A stretch of 36,244 nucleotides of DNA from an uncultured Pseudomonadota bacterium (GTDB lineage Bacteria > Pseudomonadota > Gammaproteobacteria > Burkholderiales > Methylophilaceae). The notes under the pieces were generated by a model. That model did not search any database and was not told the origin of the DNA. It saw nothing but the letters and a program-made list of their open reading frames with translations. Numbering within the stretch: position 1 is the first letter of the stretch; each line of letters starts with the position of its first letter. The stretch spans positions 1 to 36,244 of the forward strand of contig CAILXF010000056.1 of assembly GCA_903838125.1 (NCBI GenBank), written 5' to 3'. This document shows positions 8,113 to 17,075 of the stretch, in pieces. Made by a program: the position numbers and the translations under genes.

Positions 8113-11100
8113 CTACAGCAATACCTTCTCGATACCACCTTTATTAACGCGCTCAACATATTCCTGCATCCAGTTTTCACCTAAAAGATGCTTAGCCATT
8201 TCAACCACGATATAGTCGGCTTCTATCCCAGTATCTTCCCCATATCGCGACAAACCTTGGAGACAACTAGGGCATGAAGTGAGGATTTTTACTTTTTCTT
8301 CGGGTGCGCCTACTGTTAAACCCATCTTAGTCATGCCTTTTTCCAACTCTTCCTGTTTACGCATTTTGACTTGAGTGGCAATGTCTGGACGGTCAACAGC
8401 AAACGTGCCACTTTCGCCGCAACAGCGATCATTTAACTGCACTTCCGTACCCATTAGCTTATTAGTGACCTCCATAGACTTGTAGGTTTTCATCGGGCTA
8501 TGACATGGCTCGTGGTACATATAACGTGTACCGGATACGCCTTGCAAGCGAACATCTTTCTCCATCAAATACTCATGAATATCAAGCAAGCGGCAACCAG
8601 GGAATATCTTCTCGAACTGGTACTTCTGCAATTGGTCCATACAAGTACCGCAAGAAACAATAACAGTTTTAATATCTAAGTAATTCAGCGTGTTGGCAAC
8701 CCGATGGAATAGTACGCGATTATCAGCTGTAATTTGCTGGCCTTTATCATGGTTTCCACTAGCGGTTTGTGGGTAGCCGCAACATAGATATCCTGGTGGC
8801 AATACCGTAATGGCACCAACCTCATACAACATGGCTTGCGTGGCTAAGCCAACATTTGAGAATAGCCTCTCTGATCCACATCCAGGAAAGTAAAATACCG
8901 CTTCTGAATCTTCGGTCACTTTCTGCGGATTACGAATCACTGGAATCATGCTGTCATCTTCTACACCCAACAATGCGCGTGAAGTTTTAGTCGGCATTGC
9001 CTTGGGCATTGGTCGATTAATAAAATGCACCACTTGTGCTTTGATTTCCGGCTTACCCACTGTGGCTGGCGGTCTAATTTTATCCCGAAGCAACCCAAAC
9101 TTTTTAGCCAAACCATGTGCAAAACTTTGTGCTCGATAACCAATAGTGATCATAAATAAATGTAGAAATTTAATGGTCGCTGGGTCTTTAGCATTTAAAA
9201 ATGCCATGCCCGCAGCCGTCACTGGGTTAAATCTTTTTTTACCTTGCTCACGTAAAAAATTACGCATAGAAATAGACACATCGCCAAAATCAATATCCAC
9301 TGGGCATGGATTTAAGCACTTATGACAGACCGTGCAATGGTCAGCGACATCATTAAATTCATCAAAATGCTTGAGTGAAATGCCGCGGCGAGTTTGCTCT
9401 TCGTATAAAAATGCTTCAATCAAGAGTGATGTGGCTAAAATCTTATTACGAGGGGAATACAAAAGATTGGCACGTGGTACGTGAGTCGTGCACACTGGCT
9501 TACATTTACCACAGCGCAAACAATCACTAATAGAATCAGCAATTTCGCCTATAGCAGACTGCTCCATAATAATGGACTCTTGTTCCAACAAACCAAAGCT
9601 TGGCGTATAGGCATTTTCAAGGCCAGAACCTGCCAAAAGCTTACCTTTATTAAAGTGCCCATTAGGGTCAACTTTATTTTTGTAAGCAGTAAAACTATCA
9701 ATCACCGACTGATCCAAGAACTCCATTTTGGTAATACCAATACCATGCTCACCTGAAATAACGCCATCAAGGCCAGTAGCCAAAGCCATCACACGTGCCA
9801 CTGCGGCATGGGCGGCTTGCATCATTTCATAGTCATCAGAATTCACTGGGATATTGGTATGCACATTACCGTCACCGGCATGCATGTGTAATGCAATGAA
9901 AACTCGGCTCTTCAGTACCTTTTTGTGAATCTCGTCACATCGATCCAATATCTTTTGATATTCACGTCCAGCAAAAATATCTGCCATAGGTCGTTTTAAT
10001 TCGCGTTTCCATGAAATGCGTAAGTTATAGGACTGCACGGCACGGAATATATTTTCGTATTGGCTGAGCGATTCTCCAGCGTTGCCGAGCACAGAAACTG
10101 GCGCATCTAAACTATTAAGAATCAAACTCCAACGTTGACGAAGTTCAGCTATCAACTGCAACGCCATCCCCTGCTTGCTTTTGACCATCTCAGCATCAGC
10201 ATTACCATCTTCATCTGTCTGCAAGGGCAGTTCGCCTTGCATAAAGGCTTCCAATGCATCTACCAGCTTGAGCTTGTTATGAATCGACAATTCAATATTG
10301 ATGCGCTCTATACCGTCTGAGTATTCACCAAGACGCGGCAATGGGATAACTACATCTTCGTTAATCTTAAAGGCATTGGTATGCTTAGCAATAGCCGCAG
10401 TACGCGCACGATCCAACCAAAACTTTTTACGTGCTTCTGCAGATACTGCAATAAAACCCTCGCCATCACGTGCATTACATAAACGCACAATATGAGAAGC
10501 AGCTTCACCTACTGCATTTTCATCATCTGAAGCAATATCCGCGATCAACACCATTTTCGGGCGTTGTTGGCGCGCTGCTTTAGTGGCATAACCTACCGCT
10601 TTAATATAACGCTCATCCATATGTTCTAGACCAGCCATCAGCACGACAGGGTCTTTTTTTGCGGTAGCGTCTAGGTAATCTTTAATTTCAACAATCGCCG
10701 GCACTGCATGTGACACGTTACCGAAAAATTCTAAGGCCACAGTACGCACATGCTTAGGCATACGGTGCAAGATAAAAGTGGCTGAAGTGATTAACCCATC
10801 ACAACCTTCTTTTTGTATACCAGGCAAGCCTGATAAGAATTTATCTGTAACGTCTTTACCCAAACCTACTTTACGGAAACTAGGCCCAGGAATTTCTAAA
10901 ATTCTAGGCTCTGCCAGCAGGGTTTTCATGTCTTCGGCATAACGACTTACTTTAAAGCGTGCCAGTGGTATATCATGAATTTTGCCTAGGTTATGGTCTA
11001 AGCGCTCTACCTCTAGCCACTCAGCATCTGGCGTCACCATGCGCCATGAGGCTAGATTATCTAATGCCGTACCCCACAGCACAGCTTTTTTACCCCCCGC

Positions 11101-11982
11101 ATTCATGGCGACATTGCCACCAATACAAGAAGCATCAGCAGAAGTAGGATCACAAGCAAACTCTAAACCAGCATCACTTGCTGCTTCCATCGCACGGCGC
11201 GTGACCACACCAGCACCGCATTCAATCGTAGCAACCTGTCGAGAGACTCCTGCCAAAGTGCGCATTTGCACACCGCTATGCTGATCTAGTTTTTCAGTAT
11301 TAATCACGGCTGACATTGCCGTTAGTGGAATCGCACCTCCAGTATAACCTGTACCACCACCTCGTGGAATAATAGTTAGTCCCAACTCAATACAGGCGCG
11401 CACCAAGGCGGCAATTTCTTTTTCAGTATCGGGGTTCAAGACCACAAACGGATATTCAACACGCCAATCCGTAGCGTCTGTCACGTGGGATACGCGTGCC
11501 AAACCATCAAATTGCACATTATCTTTACGTGTAATTTTAGTCAATTTCGACAGCGCTTTTTTGCGCAAACTGGCCACTTGCTTAAAGCCAAGCTCAAACT
11601 CAGTAACAGCATGGCGTGCCGCCACAACAAGCTTCAATACTTTTTCATTGCCAGCACTACGCTCATCAATCGCATCAATTCTATGATGCAAAGCATCCAC
11701 TAGTGCTTTACGACGTTTAGGATTTTCAAGCAGATCATCTTGCAAATAAGGGTTACGTGTCACTACCCACAAATCACCTAATACTTCAAACAACATACGT
11801 GCAGAACGACCCGTTTTACGCTCGCCACGTAGTTCGTTTAAAACATTCCAAATCTCCTCTCCTAAAAATCTAATGACAATTTCACGGTCTGAGAAAGAGG
11901 TATAGTTGTAAGGGATTTCGCGCAAGCGCTGTGCTGGCTTGGCTTCTGCATGCAGAATATTGCTAGATAAAGGTGCGTTCAT
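8113..11982 (-). CDS. Very large FAD-linked oxidase / Fe-S protein (GlcD-GlcF-like fusion, DUF3683 type)
   Basis: A 1289-residue fused dehydrogenase, probably oxidising a 2-hydroxy acid such as D-lactate or glycolate and passing electrons to the respiratory chain. Domains in order: N-terminal DUF3683-like region (1-170); PCMH-type FAD-binding domain (about 175-400) with '[15 protein letters not shown]' at 205-219; FAD-oxidase C-terminal domain with '[12 protein letters not shown]' at 699-710 and GEHGIG at 744-749; two CxxCxxCxxxC ferredoxin motifs (Cys821-831 and Cys883-893); two CCG domains with CCG at 1067-1069 and 1187-1189. The architecture is GlcD (or Dld) plus GlcF in one chain. The order is the standard one for a betaproteobacterial family of this size. 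The substrate is inferred only. The start lacks a clear ribosome site. Confidence 0.85.
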   Translation of the reverse strand: MNAPLSSNILHAEAKPAQRLREIPYNYTSFSDREIVIRFLGEEIWNVLNELRGERKTGRSARMLFEVLGDLWVVTRNPYLQDDLLENPKRRKALVDALHHRIDAIDERSAGNEKVLKLVVAARHAVTEFELGFKQVASLRKKALSKLTKITRKDNVQFDGLARVSHVTDATDWRVEYPFVVLNPDTEKEIAALVRACIELGLTIIPRGGGTGYTGGAIPLTAMSAVINTEKLDQHSGVQMRTLAGVSRQVATIECGAGVVTRRAMEAASDAGLEFACDPTSADASCIGGNVAMNAGGKKAVLWGTALDNLASWRMVTPDAEWLEVERLDHNLGKIHDIPLARFKVSRYAEDMKTLLAEPRILEIPGPSFRKVGLGKDVTDKFLSGLPGIQKEGCDGLITSATFILHRMPKHVRTVALEFFGNVSHAVPAIVEIKDYLDATAKKDPVVLMAGLEHMDERYIKAVGYATKAARQQRPKMVLIADIASDDENAVGEAASHIVRLCNARDGEGFIAVSAEARKKFWLDRARTAAIAKHTNAFKINEDVVIPLPRLGEYSDGIERINIELSIHNKLKLVDALEAFMQGELPLQTDEDGNADAEMVKSKQGMALQLIAELRQRWSLILNSLDAPVSVLGNAGESLSQYENIFRAVQSYNLRISWKRELKRPMADIFAGREYQKILDRCDEIHKKVLKSRVFIALHMHAGDGNVHTNIPVNSDDYEMMQAAHAAVARVMALATGLDGVISGEHGIGITKMEFLDQSVIDSFTAYKNKVDPNGHFNKGKLLAGSGLENAYTPSFGLLEQESIIMEQSAIGEIADSISDCLRCGKCKPVCTTHVPRANLLYSPRNKILATSLLIEAFLYEEQTRRGISLKHFDEFNDVADHCTVCHKCLNPCPVDIDFGDVSISMRNFLREQGKKRFNPVTAAGMAFLNAKDPATIKFLHLFMITIGYRAQSFAHGLAKKFGLLRDKIRPPATVGKPEIKAQVVHFINRPMPKAMPTKTSRALLGVEDDSMIPVIRNPQKVTEDSEAVFYFPGCGSERLFSNVGLATQAMLYEVGAITVLPPGYLCCGYPQTASGNHDKGQQITADNRVLFHRVANTLNYLDIKTVIVSCGTCMDQLQKYQFEKIFPGCRLLDIHEYLMEKDVRLQGVSGTRYMYHEPCHSPMKTYKSMEVTNKLMGTEVQLNDRCCGESGTFAVDRPDIATQVKMRKQEELEKGMTKMGLTVGAPEEKVKILTSCPSCLQGLSRYGEDTGIEADYIVVEMAKHLLGENWMQEYVERVNKGGIEKVLL

Positions 11983-12019
11983 TTAGATTTTGATAAATAG
12001 CTTTGCTATTAAAGACCCG

Positions 12020-12025
12020 ATTATA
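12020..12025 (-). promoter_or_regulatory. Extended -10 promoter for the FAD dehydrogenase
   Basis: On the minus strand TGT is followed by the consensus TATAAT, an extended -10, giving a leader of roughly 30 bases before the ATG at 11982. The -35 region is weak. Confidence 0.45.
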
Positions 12026-12170
12026 ACATGGTGCCGACGCGCAAATAAGCGTAACAGTTGCATGGTTATTGGCACACCGCTACGTTTCACTCTTCATAAA
12101 AATTGAGTTGAAACGAGAAGCCAGCGTTAAAAAATTAATCATTACTGGAAGAAAACGATACACTAGCAAT

Positions 12171-12677
12171 ATGAATCATTTATTAAAAAAAACATTATTG
12201 CCGCTAATCATTTTAGGCTTACTTACATTTCTAGGCCTGCAACTAAACAATAAAAACAGTGCCCCCAAAGTAGTCTTCACCACTATAGATGGCACTAAAA
12301 TCTCCATGGATAGCCTTGTAGCCTTAATCAACTTTTGGGCCACTAATTGCACAGTCTGCATTAAAGAAATGCCCCAATTAATCAGTACATATAATCAATT
12401 TAACAAACAAGGATTTGCACTCATTGCAGCTGCTATGCCTGATGACCCAACATCGCAGGTACTTAATTACACCAGACAACAAAAATTTCCATTTCCAGTA
12501 ATGCATGATGGCTTATCTGAAATCAGCAGTCAATTTGGTGATGTAAATCTAACGCCAACAGCTTTGATCTTCGATCAGCAAGGTCATTTGCTAGAACAAA
12601 CCATAGGTGAAATAGATTTTAAGGCCTTACATCAACTGCTCAATACTAAGCTTAACAATAAAAAGGATAGCGCCTAA
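12171..12677 (+). CDS. Membrane-anchored TlpA/ResA-like thioredoxin
   Basis: A 168-residue thioredoxin-fold protein tethered to the inner membrane by a helix at about 7-23 and facing the periplasm. The active site is Cys-Thr-Val-Cys in 'FWATNCTVC' (Cys58/Cys61), and the cis-Pro region is 'LTPTALIFDQQG' near 126-137. Such proteins reduce or oxidise disulfides in periplasmic partners, often apocytochromes or copper-site proteins. I start at the ATG at 12171, which opens the membrane anchor; an in-frame TTG at 12069 adds 34 residues that look non-coding. No Shine-Dalgarno precedes the ATG. It overlaps hemJ by one base (TAATG), so the two are coupled. Confidence 0.8.
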   Translation: MNHLLKKTLLPLIILGLLTFLGLQLNNKNSAPKVVFTTIDGTKISMDSLVALINFWATNCTVCIKEMPQLISTYNQFNKQGFALIAAAMPDDPTSQVLNYTRQQKFPFPVMHDGLSEISSQFGDVNLTPTALIFDQQGHLLEQTIGEIDFKALHQLLNTKLNNKKDSA

Positions 12678-13087
12678 TGCTTTGGATTAAGGCTTTTCAT
12701 ATTATATTTGTCACCAGTTGGTTTGCAGGCTTATTTTATTTGCCAAGGCTATTCGTAAACCATGCCATGGTCAGTGATGATGCAACTTTAGAACGCCTAA
12801 AACTCATGGAGTATAAGCTGTATCGCTTCATGTTGCCTTTAGCTATTTTAGCGATTAGCTTTGGTTTATGGTTATGGCTAGGGTACGGTTTTATTGGTGG
12901 CTGGTTACACGCCAAAGTGCTATTGGTCTTGGTGCTAGTGGCTTATCACCTCTACTGCGGCAAACTCGTGCGCGACTTTAAAGTAGGCAAAAATCTGCAT
13001 AGCCATGTCTGGTATCGCTGGTTTAATGAGTTGCCAGTTATCGTGCTGTGTCTTATAGTGATCTTAGTTGAAGTGAAACCATTTTAA
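12677..13087 (+). CDS. hemJ: HemJ-type protoporphyrinogen IX oxidase (UPF0093)
   Basis: A 136-residue protein with four membrane helices. It opens with 'WIKAFHIIFVTSWFAGLFYLPRLF' (read as pieces, residues 3-26), including the conserved His8 and Trp, and ends with 'RWFNELPVIV...VEVKPF', both signatures of the HemJ family. HemJ converts protoporphyrinogen IX to protoporphyrin IX in bacteria that lack HemY or HemG. The ATG shares its A with the stop of the TlpA-like gene. Older annotations call such genes CopD-family. Heme made here would also feed the oxidase cluster at 19.5-28.4 kb. Confidence 0.85.
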   Translation: MLWIKAFHIIFVTSWFAGLFYLPRLFVNHAMVSDDATLERLKLMEYKLYRFMLPLAILAISFGLWLWLGYGFIGGWLHAKVLLVLVLVAYHLYCGKLVRDFKVGKNLHSHVWYRWFNELPVIVLCLIVILVEVKPF

Positions 13088-13126
13088 CGCCCGCCTAGTT
13101 AGATTTCTGGAGTCAATTTTAAGGTA

Positions 13127-13909
13127 ATGGATATTTTAAATTCCACTTGGTTAATTAAAATGCTGTCAAAAGCAGACGCCACACCACAAGGGCGCATGCT
13201 AAGTCTTTTTGACATTTTAGATGACTGGCTAAACGCGCCTCAGCTTAACTCAGCCATGACGCAACAAACCCTATTATCCAACAATGAAGGCAAAACACTC
13301 CTGATTGCCTACCTCACTGAACAGGCAATAGCTTGTGGGGCTGCTAATCCAGCCATACTCGCTGAGCATTTAGTGCTGATTGCACGCAATGCAGCCCAGC
13401 AATCCATCCATCATCCCAATTGTGGCAGTTTAGCGCATGGCAGGAAAGCTGCTGCTGCGCTAATCTTGGCGCAGACACCGATCATTTGGTCGCCACTAAG
13501 TTTGCTAAATAAACCACGAGTCTATGGAATAGCCGCTAGCTTAATCATATTCCTTGGCACCACTATCCTTCTTTCCCAGGCCTTTATACACAATCATCAA
13601 CATCAGTTAAACATTGCTAAAATTACACATCTGCAACCAGCAAAGTCGATGACGGCAGACTACAAACCAAAAACCTCATTAACAGCAGATGATGCGGCTA
13701 CAATCTACGCCAAGTATGAACAGATGCGTAATGGTACTTGCCAGTTTCCGGAAGCCCTACAAATTCCAGACAAAGATAAAGCGATATATTTAGATAACGT
13801 GGTGGGAGGTAAACTACCCAGCGATGTCGGAGATTTAGCAATTGCGAAATTTTACTTAGAAAAAGTACGATGCAACTACACCCCTATGCTAATGGCGCAT
13901 TCAAAATAA
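13127..13909 (+). CDS. Membrane protein with a TetR-like C-terminal domain and no DNA-binding head
   Basis: A 260-residue protein of no recognised family. Residues 8-113 align by eye, with one 11-residue gap, to residues 65-181 of the TetR regulator encoded immediately downstream: both have WL...L......P......LFD...DW (or EEW)...P, then a 'LxLxxxxxA(A/V)Q' helix and a (R/K)KAA..LI helix in the same register (Lys107/Lys175, Ala108/Ala176, Ala109/Ala177, Leu112/Leu180, Ile113/Ile181). The helix-turn-helix is absent. A membrane helix follows at 131-152, then a ~105-residue tail, probably periplasmic, with Cys205 and Cys249 that could pair. AAGG is only 2 bases from the ATG and GGAG is 14 away, so the start is moderately secure. 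It ends 69 bases before the regulator. Confidence 0.7.
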   Translation: MDILNSTWLIKMLSKADATPQGRMLSLFDILDDWLNAPQLNSAMTQQTLLSNNEGKTLLIAYLTEQAIACGAANPAILAEHLVLIARNAAQQSIHHPNCGSLAHGRKAAAALILAQTPIIWSPLSLLNKPRVYGIAASLIIFLGTTILLSQAFIHNHQHQLNIAKITHLQPAKSMTADYKPKTSLTADDAATIYAKYEQMRNGTCQFPEALQIPDKDKAIYLDNVVGGKLPSDVGDLAIAKFYLEKVRCNYTPMLMAHSK

Positions 13910-13942
13910 CCACCTATTGGCGACCAAAATTTCATTAAATGA

Positions 13943-13972
13943 TTGCTATTAGGCTATACAGGTTAGTATAAT
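13943..13972 (+). promoter_or_regulatory. tetR promoter with a palindrome over the -10; leaderless transcript likely
   Basis: TTGCTA (13943-13948), 18 bases, TATAAT (13967-13972). The predicted transcription start, 7 bases on, coincides with the A of the ATG at 13979, and there is no Shine-Dalgarno. TATAC (13955-13959), 6 bases, GTATA (13966-13970) forms an inverted repeat overlapping the -10, a plausible autorepression operator. Confidence 0.5.
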
Positions 13973-13978
13973 TAAGCC

Positions 13979-14542
13979 ATGTCACCGCTACGCGAAAAAA
14001 TACTCAGCACAGCAAGTCACTTATTCCAAACCCAAGGTATCAACTCGACTGGCGTAGACACTATTGTTGCTGCAGCGGGAACCACTAAAATGACTTTGTA
14101 CAAATACTTTCGAAGCAAAGAGAATTTAATTCTGGAAGTGCTTGAAGAAGGCCATAAAGATTTTCAAGCTTGGTTAAGCGAAAAGCTCAACAGCAACACC
14201 AGTCAACCGAGTGAAAAGTTACAAAAACTATTTGATTTTATTGAAGAATGGGTCACTTCACCCAACTTCCGTGGAATGGGCTTTATCAAGGCTTCTGCTG
14301 AGTTTCCAAGCGAAGATAGCCCTGTGCACCAACTATCTTCTGAGCAATCACGTCAATTTAAGCAATACATTAGCAGCCTCGCCCATGAAGCTCATATTCA
14401 AGATGCAGACGGATTGGCGCTGCAACTTTCTTTGTTGTTTGAAGGTGCGGTGCAGGCCGAACAAATGATACGCGGCTCTGGGGCAATGACTTATGCAAAA
14501 AAAGCCGCTAAAATTTTAATTAACGGCGCTGCGACCCATTAA
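13979..14542 (+). CDS. TetR/AcrR-family transcriptional regulator
   Basis: A 187-residue dimeric repressor-type protein. The N-terminal helix-turn-helix spans about 4-50: 'REKILSTASHLFQTQG', then 'TGVDTIVAAAGTTKMTLYKYFRSKENL' with the classic TLYKYF recognition helix. The ligand/dimer domain (55-185) has an LFDFIEEW helix and terminal helices 'LALQLSLLFEGAVQAEQM' and 'YAKKAAKILI'. Its ligand and targets are unknown. The upstream gene encodes a protein resembling this ligand domain fused to a membrane helix. The downstream gene is a PfkB kinase with its own candidate promoter. A palindrome over its -10 suggests autoregulation, and the mRNA looks leaderless. Confidence 0.88.
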   Translation: MSPLREKILSTASHLFQTQGINSTGVDTIVAAAGTTKMTLYKYFRSKENLILEVLEEGHKDFQAWLSEKLNSNTSQPSEKLQKLFDFIEEWVTSPNFRGMGFIKASAEFPSEDSPVHQLSSEQSRQFKQYISSLAHEAHIQDADGLALQLSLLFEGAVQAEQMIRGSGAMTYAKKAAKILINGAATH

Positions 14543-14560
14543 TTAAACCTTGGATTAGGC

Positions 14561-14590
14561 TTGCTTGCATTAGGGCTTAGCCACGATAAT
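14561..14590 (+). promoter_or_regulatory. Candidate promoter of the PfkB kinase gene
   Basis: TTGCTT (14561-14566), 18 bases, GATAAT (14585-14590). It would give a leader of about 22 bases before the ATG at 14619, although no clear ribosome site is present. Confidence 0.4.
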
Positions 14591-14618
14591 AGTCGCTTAT
14601 TCATAAATTGCCACTCCC

Positions 14619-15590
14619 ATGCAAACTCTTATCTGCGGCTCACTCGCTTTTGACACTATTATGGTGTTTCAAGACCAATTCAAAAATCATATTTTGCCAG
14701 ACAAAATTCATGCGCTTAGCGTAGCTTTTTATGTACCAGAAATGCGTCGTGAATTTGGTGGCACCGCAGGGAATATTGCCTACAATCTACAATTATTAGA
14801 AGGCAGCCCGCTGATTATGGCTACCGTAGGTGAAGATTTTGCTAGCTACCATCATTGGTTAGAGCAGAACAAGCTCAATCTAACCCATGTCAAAACCATT
14901 CCTAATAGCTTTACTGCTCAAGCTTTCATTACGACTGATATTGATGATAACCAAATTACCGCCTTCCATCCTGGCGCAATGACAGAATCACATCAAAACA
15001 GCGTGCTCAATGCCACCAATATCTCACTAGCAATCATTGCTCCAGATGGACGTGACGGGATGTTTTTACATGCGCGTGAATGTTATGAAGCAAAAATTCC
15101 ATTCTTATTTGATCCAGGCCAGGGATTGCCAATGTTTAGCGGAGAAGAACTGTTAGAGTTTATTGAAATGGCAGACTATCTCGCGGTCAACGATTATGAG
15201 TCACAAATTATTCAAGACAAAACTGGGCTGTCTCTGGCTCAATTGGCACTTAAAGTAAAAGCACTAATCGTTACACTAGGCGGTTCAGGCTCACATATTT
15301 ACGCTGATGATCAACGATTTGATATTCCATGTGTTAAGGCTGATCAAATAGTAGACCCTACTGGCTGTGGTGATGCTTACCGCGCTGGTTTGGTGTATGG
15401 TATTGCTCAGGGTTGGGATTGGCTTACTTGCGGAAGATTAGCTTCAACCATGGGGGCCATTAAAATTGCCAGCCGCGGTGGACAAAATCACTCACCAAGC
15501 CGCGCTGATATTGAAGCTATTTATACACAAGCATTAGTAAATGAAACTGGAATGACTGAACCATCATTGGTTGAAAACAGTCTGATTTAG
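14619..15590 (+). CDS. PfkB-family sugar or nucleoside kinase
   Basis: A 323-residue ribokinase-superfamily enzyme that phosphorylates a sugar or nucleoside with ATP. The N-terminal substrate half has 'GGTAGNIAYNLQLL' at 47-60. The C-terminal signature 'DPTGCGDAYRAG' at 246-257 carries the anion hole and the catalytic base Asp252. 'VTLGGSGS' at 218-225 forms the ATP-side loop. The overall pattern (opening LICGSLAFDTIM; no typical fructokinase lid motif) resembles the proteins annotated as adenosine or nucleoside kinases in betaproteobacteria, but I cannot assign the substrate. A SlyB-like lipoprotein gene follows after 32 bases. Confidence 0.85.
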   Translation: MQTLICGSLAFDTIMVFQDQFKNHILPDKIHALSVAFYVPEMRREFGGTAGNIAYNLQLLEGSPLIMATVGEDFASYHHWLEQNKLNLTHVKTIPNSFTAQAFITTDIDDNQITAFHPGAMTESHQNSVLNATNISLAIIAPDGRDGMFLHARECYEAKIPFLFDPGQGLPMFSGEELLEFIEMADYLAVNDYESQIIQDKTGLSLAQLALKVKALIVTLGGSGSHIYADDQRFDIPCVKADQIVDPTGCGDAYRAGLVYGIAQGWDWLTCGRLASTMGAIKIASRGGQNHSPSRADIEAIYTQALVNETGMTEPSLVENSLI

Positions 15591-15622
15591 TAAGGATTAA
15601 TTATTTTTAAAGGAGAACCAAC

Positions 15623-16075
15623 ATGCGAATTATCCAAATATTAGTAGCTACACTGTTAACCGTATTATTAGGCGCATGCGCCAGTTCAAATTCAGGCTCG
15701 GTCTACAGTCGTGATGATGCCCGTAAAACACAAACGGTTAGAACCGGTATTGTAGAAAGCGTACGCCAAGTAAAGCTTGAAGGAACCAAATCTCCAATAG
15801 GCACTGTTGCTGGCGCCGCAGTTGGCGGCATTGCTGGCAGCAGCATAGGTCAAGGCAAAGGCAGCACAATAGGCGCAGTTATCGGGGCTGTAGTAGGTGG
15901 TCTAGGCGGTTCTGCCGCAGAAGAAATGATGACACGTAAGGACGCTTTAGAAATCACCGTGAAGCTCGATGGTGGCGGCTTAACTGCAGTAGTGCAAGAG
16001 GCCGATGAACAATTCAAAGCTGGCGATAAAGTACGTTTAATTGAAAGTGGTGGTAACACACGCATTTCTCACTAA
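15623..16075 (+). CDS. SlyB/Pcp-like glycine-zipper outer-membrane lipoprotein
   Basis: A 150-residue lipoprotein: signal peptide ending LLGAC with lipidated Cys19, then a conserved 'TGIVESVRQVKLEG' strand region at 41-54. A glycine-zipper double helix spans about 59-97 ('GTVAGAAVGGIAGSSIG' and 'GAVIGAVVGGLGGSAAEE'), and a C-terminal beta domain ends 'GDKVRLIESGG'. SlyB/Pcp proteins sit in the outer membrane and affect envelope integrity. The ribosome site AAGGAG is near perfect, suggesting strong translation. It may share the kinase transcript. Confidence 0.85.
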   Translation: MRIIQILVATLLTVLLGACASSNSGSVYSRDDARKTQTVRTGIVESVRQVKLEGTKSPIGTVAGAAVGGIAGSSIGQGKGSTIGAVIGAVVGGLGGSAAEEMMTRKDALEITVKLDGGGLTAVVQEADEQFKAGDKVRLIESGGNTRISH

Positions 16076-16120
16076 AACTTAGTCCACATAAACGCTTCAT
16101 TTTTTCATAATTCAATAATA

Positions 16121-16157
16121 GATTGCAATGATGCGCTACATGCGTGTCCTTGCAATC
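16121..16157. repeat. Inverted repeat upstream of the olsB Pho box
   Basis: GATTGCAA (16121-16128) and TTGCAATC (16150-16157), perfect 8-base arms around 21 bases that contain two ATGCG copies. No T run follows. It may be a weak stem-loop ending the lipoprotein transcript or a protein-binding site; it ends 16 bases before the first Pho half-site. Confidence 0.4.
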
Positions 16158-16172
16158 CATTTCAAATAAAGA

Positions 16173-16205
16173 CTGTCAATAAACGGTCATATTTTGTTCA
16201 CATAG
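16173..16205 (+). promoter_or_regulatory. Pho box: tandem 11-bp PhoB half-sites before olsB
   Basis: CTGTCAATAAA (16173-16183), CGGTCATATTT (16184-16194) and a weaker TGTTCACATAG (16195-16205) repeat every 11 bases, matching the PhoB half-site CTGTCAT plus A/T-rich tail. The arrangement mirrors the one in front of phoB. A weak -10 such as CATAGT (16201-16206) or TACACT (16223-16228) follows; I cannot choose between them. It predicts PhoB activation of olsB-olsA under phosphate starvation. Confidence 0.7.
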
Positions 16206-16255
16206 TCTTAATCTTTGCTCACTACACTCTCAACATCAAAAAAGGGAGTGATGTC

Positions 16256-17041
16256 ATGGCGAGAAAAAATACTGTACTAGAAAATTCAGCAGAGGCTATC
16301 TACACCAATACCGAGTTGCAAGCAGTTACGCAAAGAAGACTTTATATCAGCCTAGCACGCACACAAGCTGAAATTGAAGAAGCGCAACGCTTACGCTATA
16401 AGGTTTTTGCCGAAGAAATGGGCGCCCAATTATCAGGCACAGGCGGTTTGGATATTGATGGATTTGACCAGTTTTGCGACCATCTAATTGTGCGCGACAG
16501 TGGCACCCACCAAGTAATCGGCACCTACAGAATTTTAAGCCCAGAAAAAGCCAACGCTGCGGGAGGTTATTATTCTGCTGGTGAATTTGATTTAAGTAGA
16601 TTAACCCATTTATTTGACCGTACCGTAGAAATCGGTCGCGCCTGTGTACATCAGAACTACCGTAATGGTGGGACCATTACTATGCTTTGGGCTGGCCTCG
16701 CTAAGTATATGAAAATTCACAATTATGAATACATGATTGGTTGCGGAAGTGTCAGCATGTCCGATGGCGGTCATGCTGCAGCAAGTTTATTTCACAAGTT
16801 AAAAGATGAATACCTATCACCCCTTGAATATCGCGTATTTGCCCGCAACCCTCTACCTATCGAGGCATTGCGTACAGATATGCAAGTAGCTTGCCCGCCT
16901 TTAATTAAAGGTTACTTACGCTTGGGCGCCTATATTTGCGGTGAACCTGCTTGGGACCCCTATTTCAATACTGCAGATATGCTGGTAATGTTACCCTTAT
17001 CTAGAATGAACCCAAGATATGCTGCACATTTTCTAAAATAG
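16256..17041 (+). CDS. olsB: L-ornithine N-alpha-acyltransferase OlsB
   Basis: First enzyme of ornithine-lipid synthesis: transfers a 3-hydroxyacyl chain from ACP to the alpha-amino group of ornithine, giving lyso-ornithine lipid. The 261 residues form a GNAT-like (Acetyltransf_5) fold: 'AQRLRYKVFAEEMGAQ' at 43-58, 'CDHLIVRD' near 76-83, 'VIGTYRIL' near 89-96, 'VEIGRACVHQNYRNGGTITMLWAGL' (in pieces, about 124-148) and 'YMIGCGSVSM' near 159-168. GGGAG is 7 bases upstream of the ATG. olsA follows after 34 bases. A Pho box lies 50 bases upstream of the start, consistent with the known link between ornithine lipids and phosphate starvation. Confidence 0.88.
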   Translation: MARKNTVLENSAEAIYTNTELQAVTQRRLYISLARTQAEIEEAQRLRYKVFAEEMGAQLSGTGGLDIDGFDQFCDHLIVRDSGTHQVIGTYRILSPEKANAAGGYYSAGEFDLSRLTHLFDRTVEIGRACVHQNYRNGGTITMLWAGLAKYMKIHNYEYMIGCGSVSMSDGGHAAASLFHKLKDEYLSPLEYRVFARNPLPIEALRTDMQVACPPLIKGYLRLGAYICGEPAWDPYFNTADMLVMLPLSRMNPRYAAHFLK

Positions 17042-17075
17042 TTTCTTAGAATCTGTAGCATCAATCAATAAAACT

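Noticed and set aside
10959-11284. Plus-strand open frames opposite the FAD dehydrogenase
   Set aside because: They are shadows of a well-supported minus-strand coding sequence with complete domain motifs.
12069-12170. A TTG start giving the TlpA-like protein 34 more residues
   Set aside because: The added residues do not look like protein and bury the membrane anchor; the ATG at 12171 fits the family.
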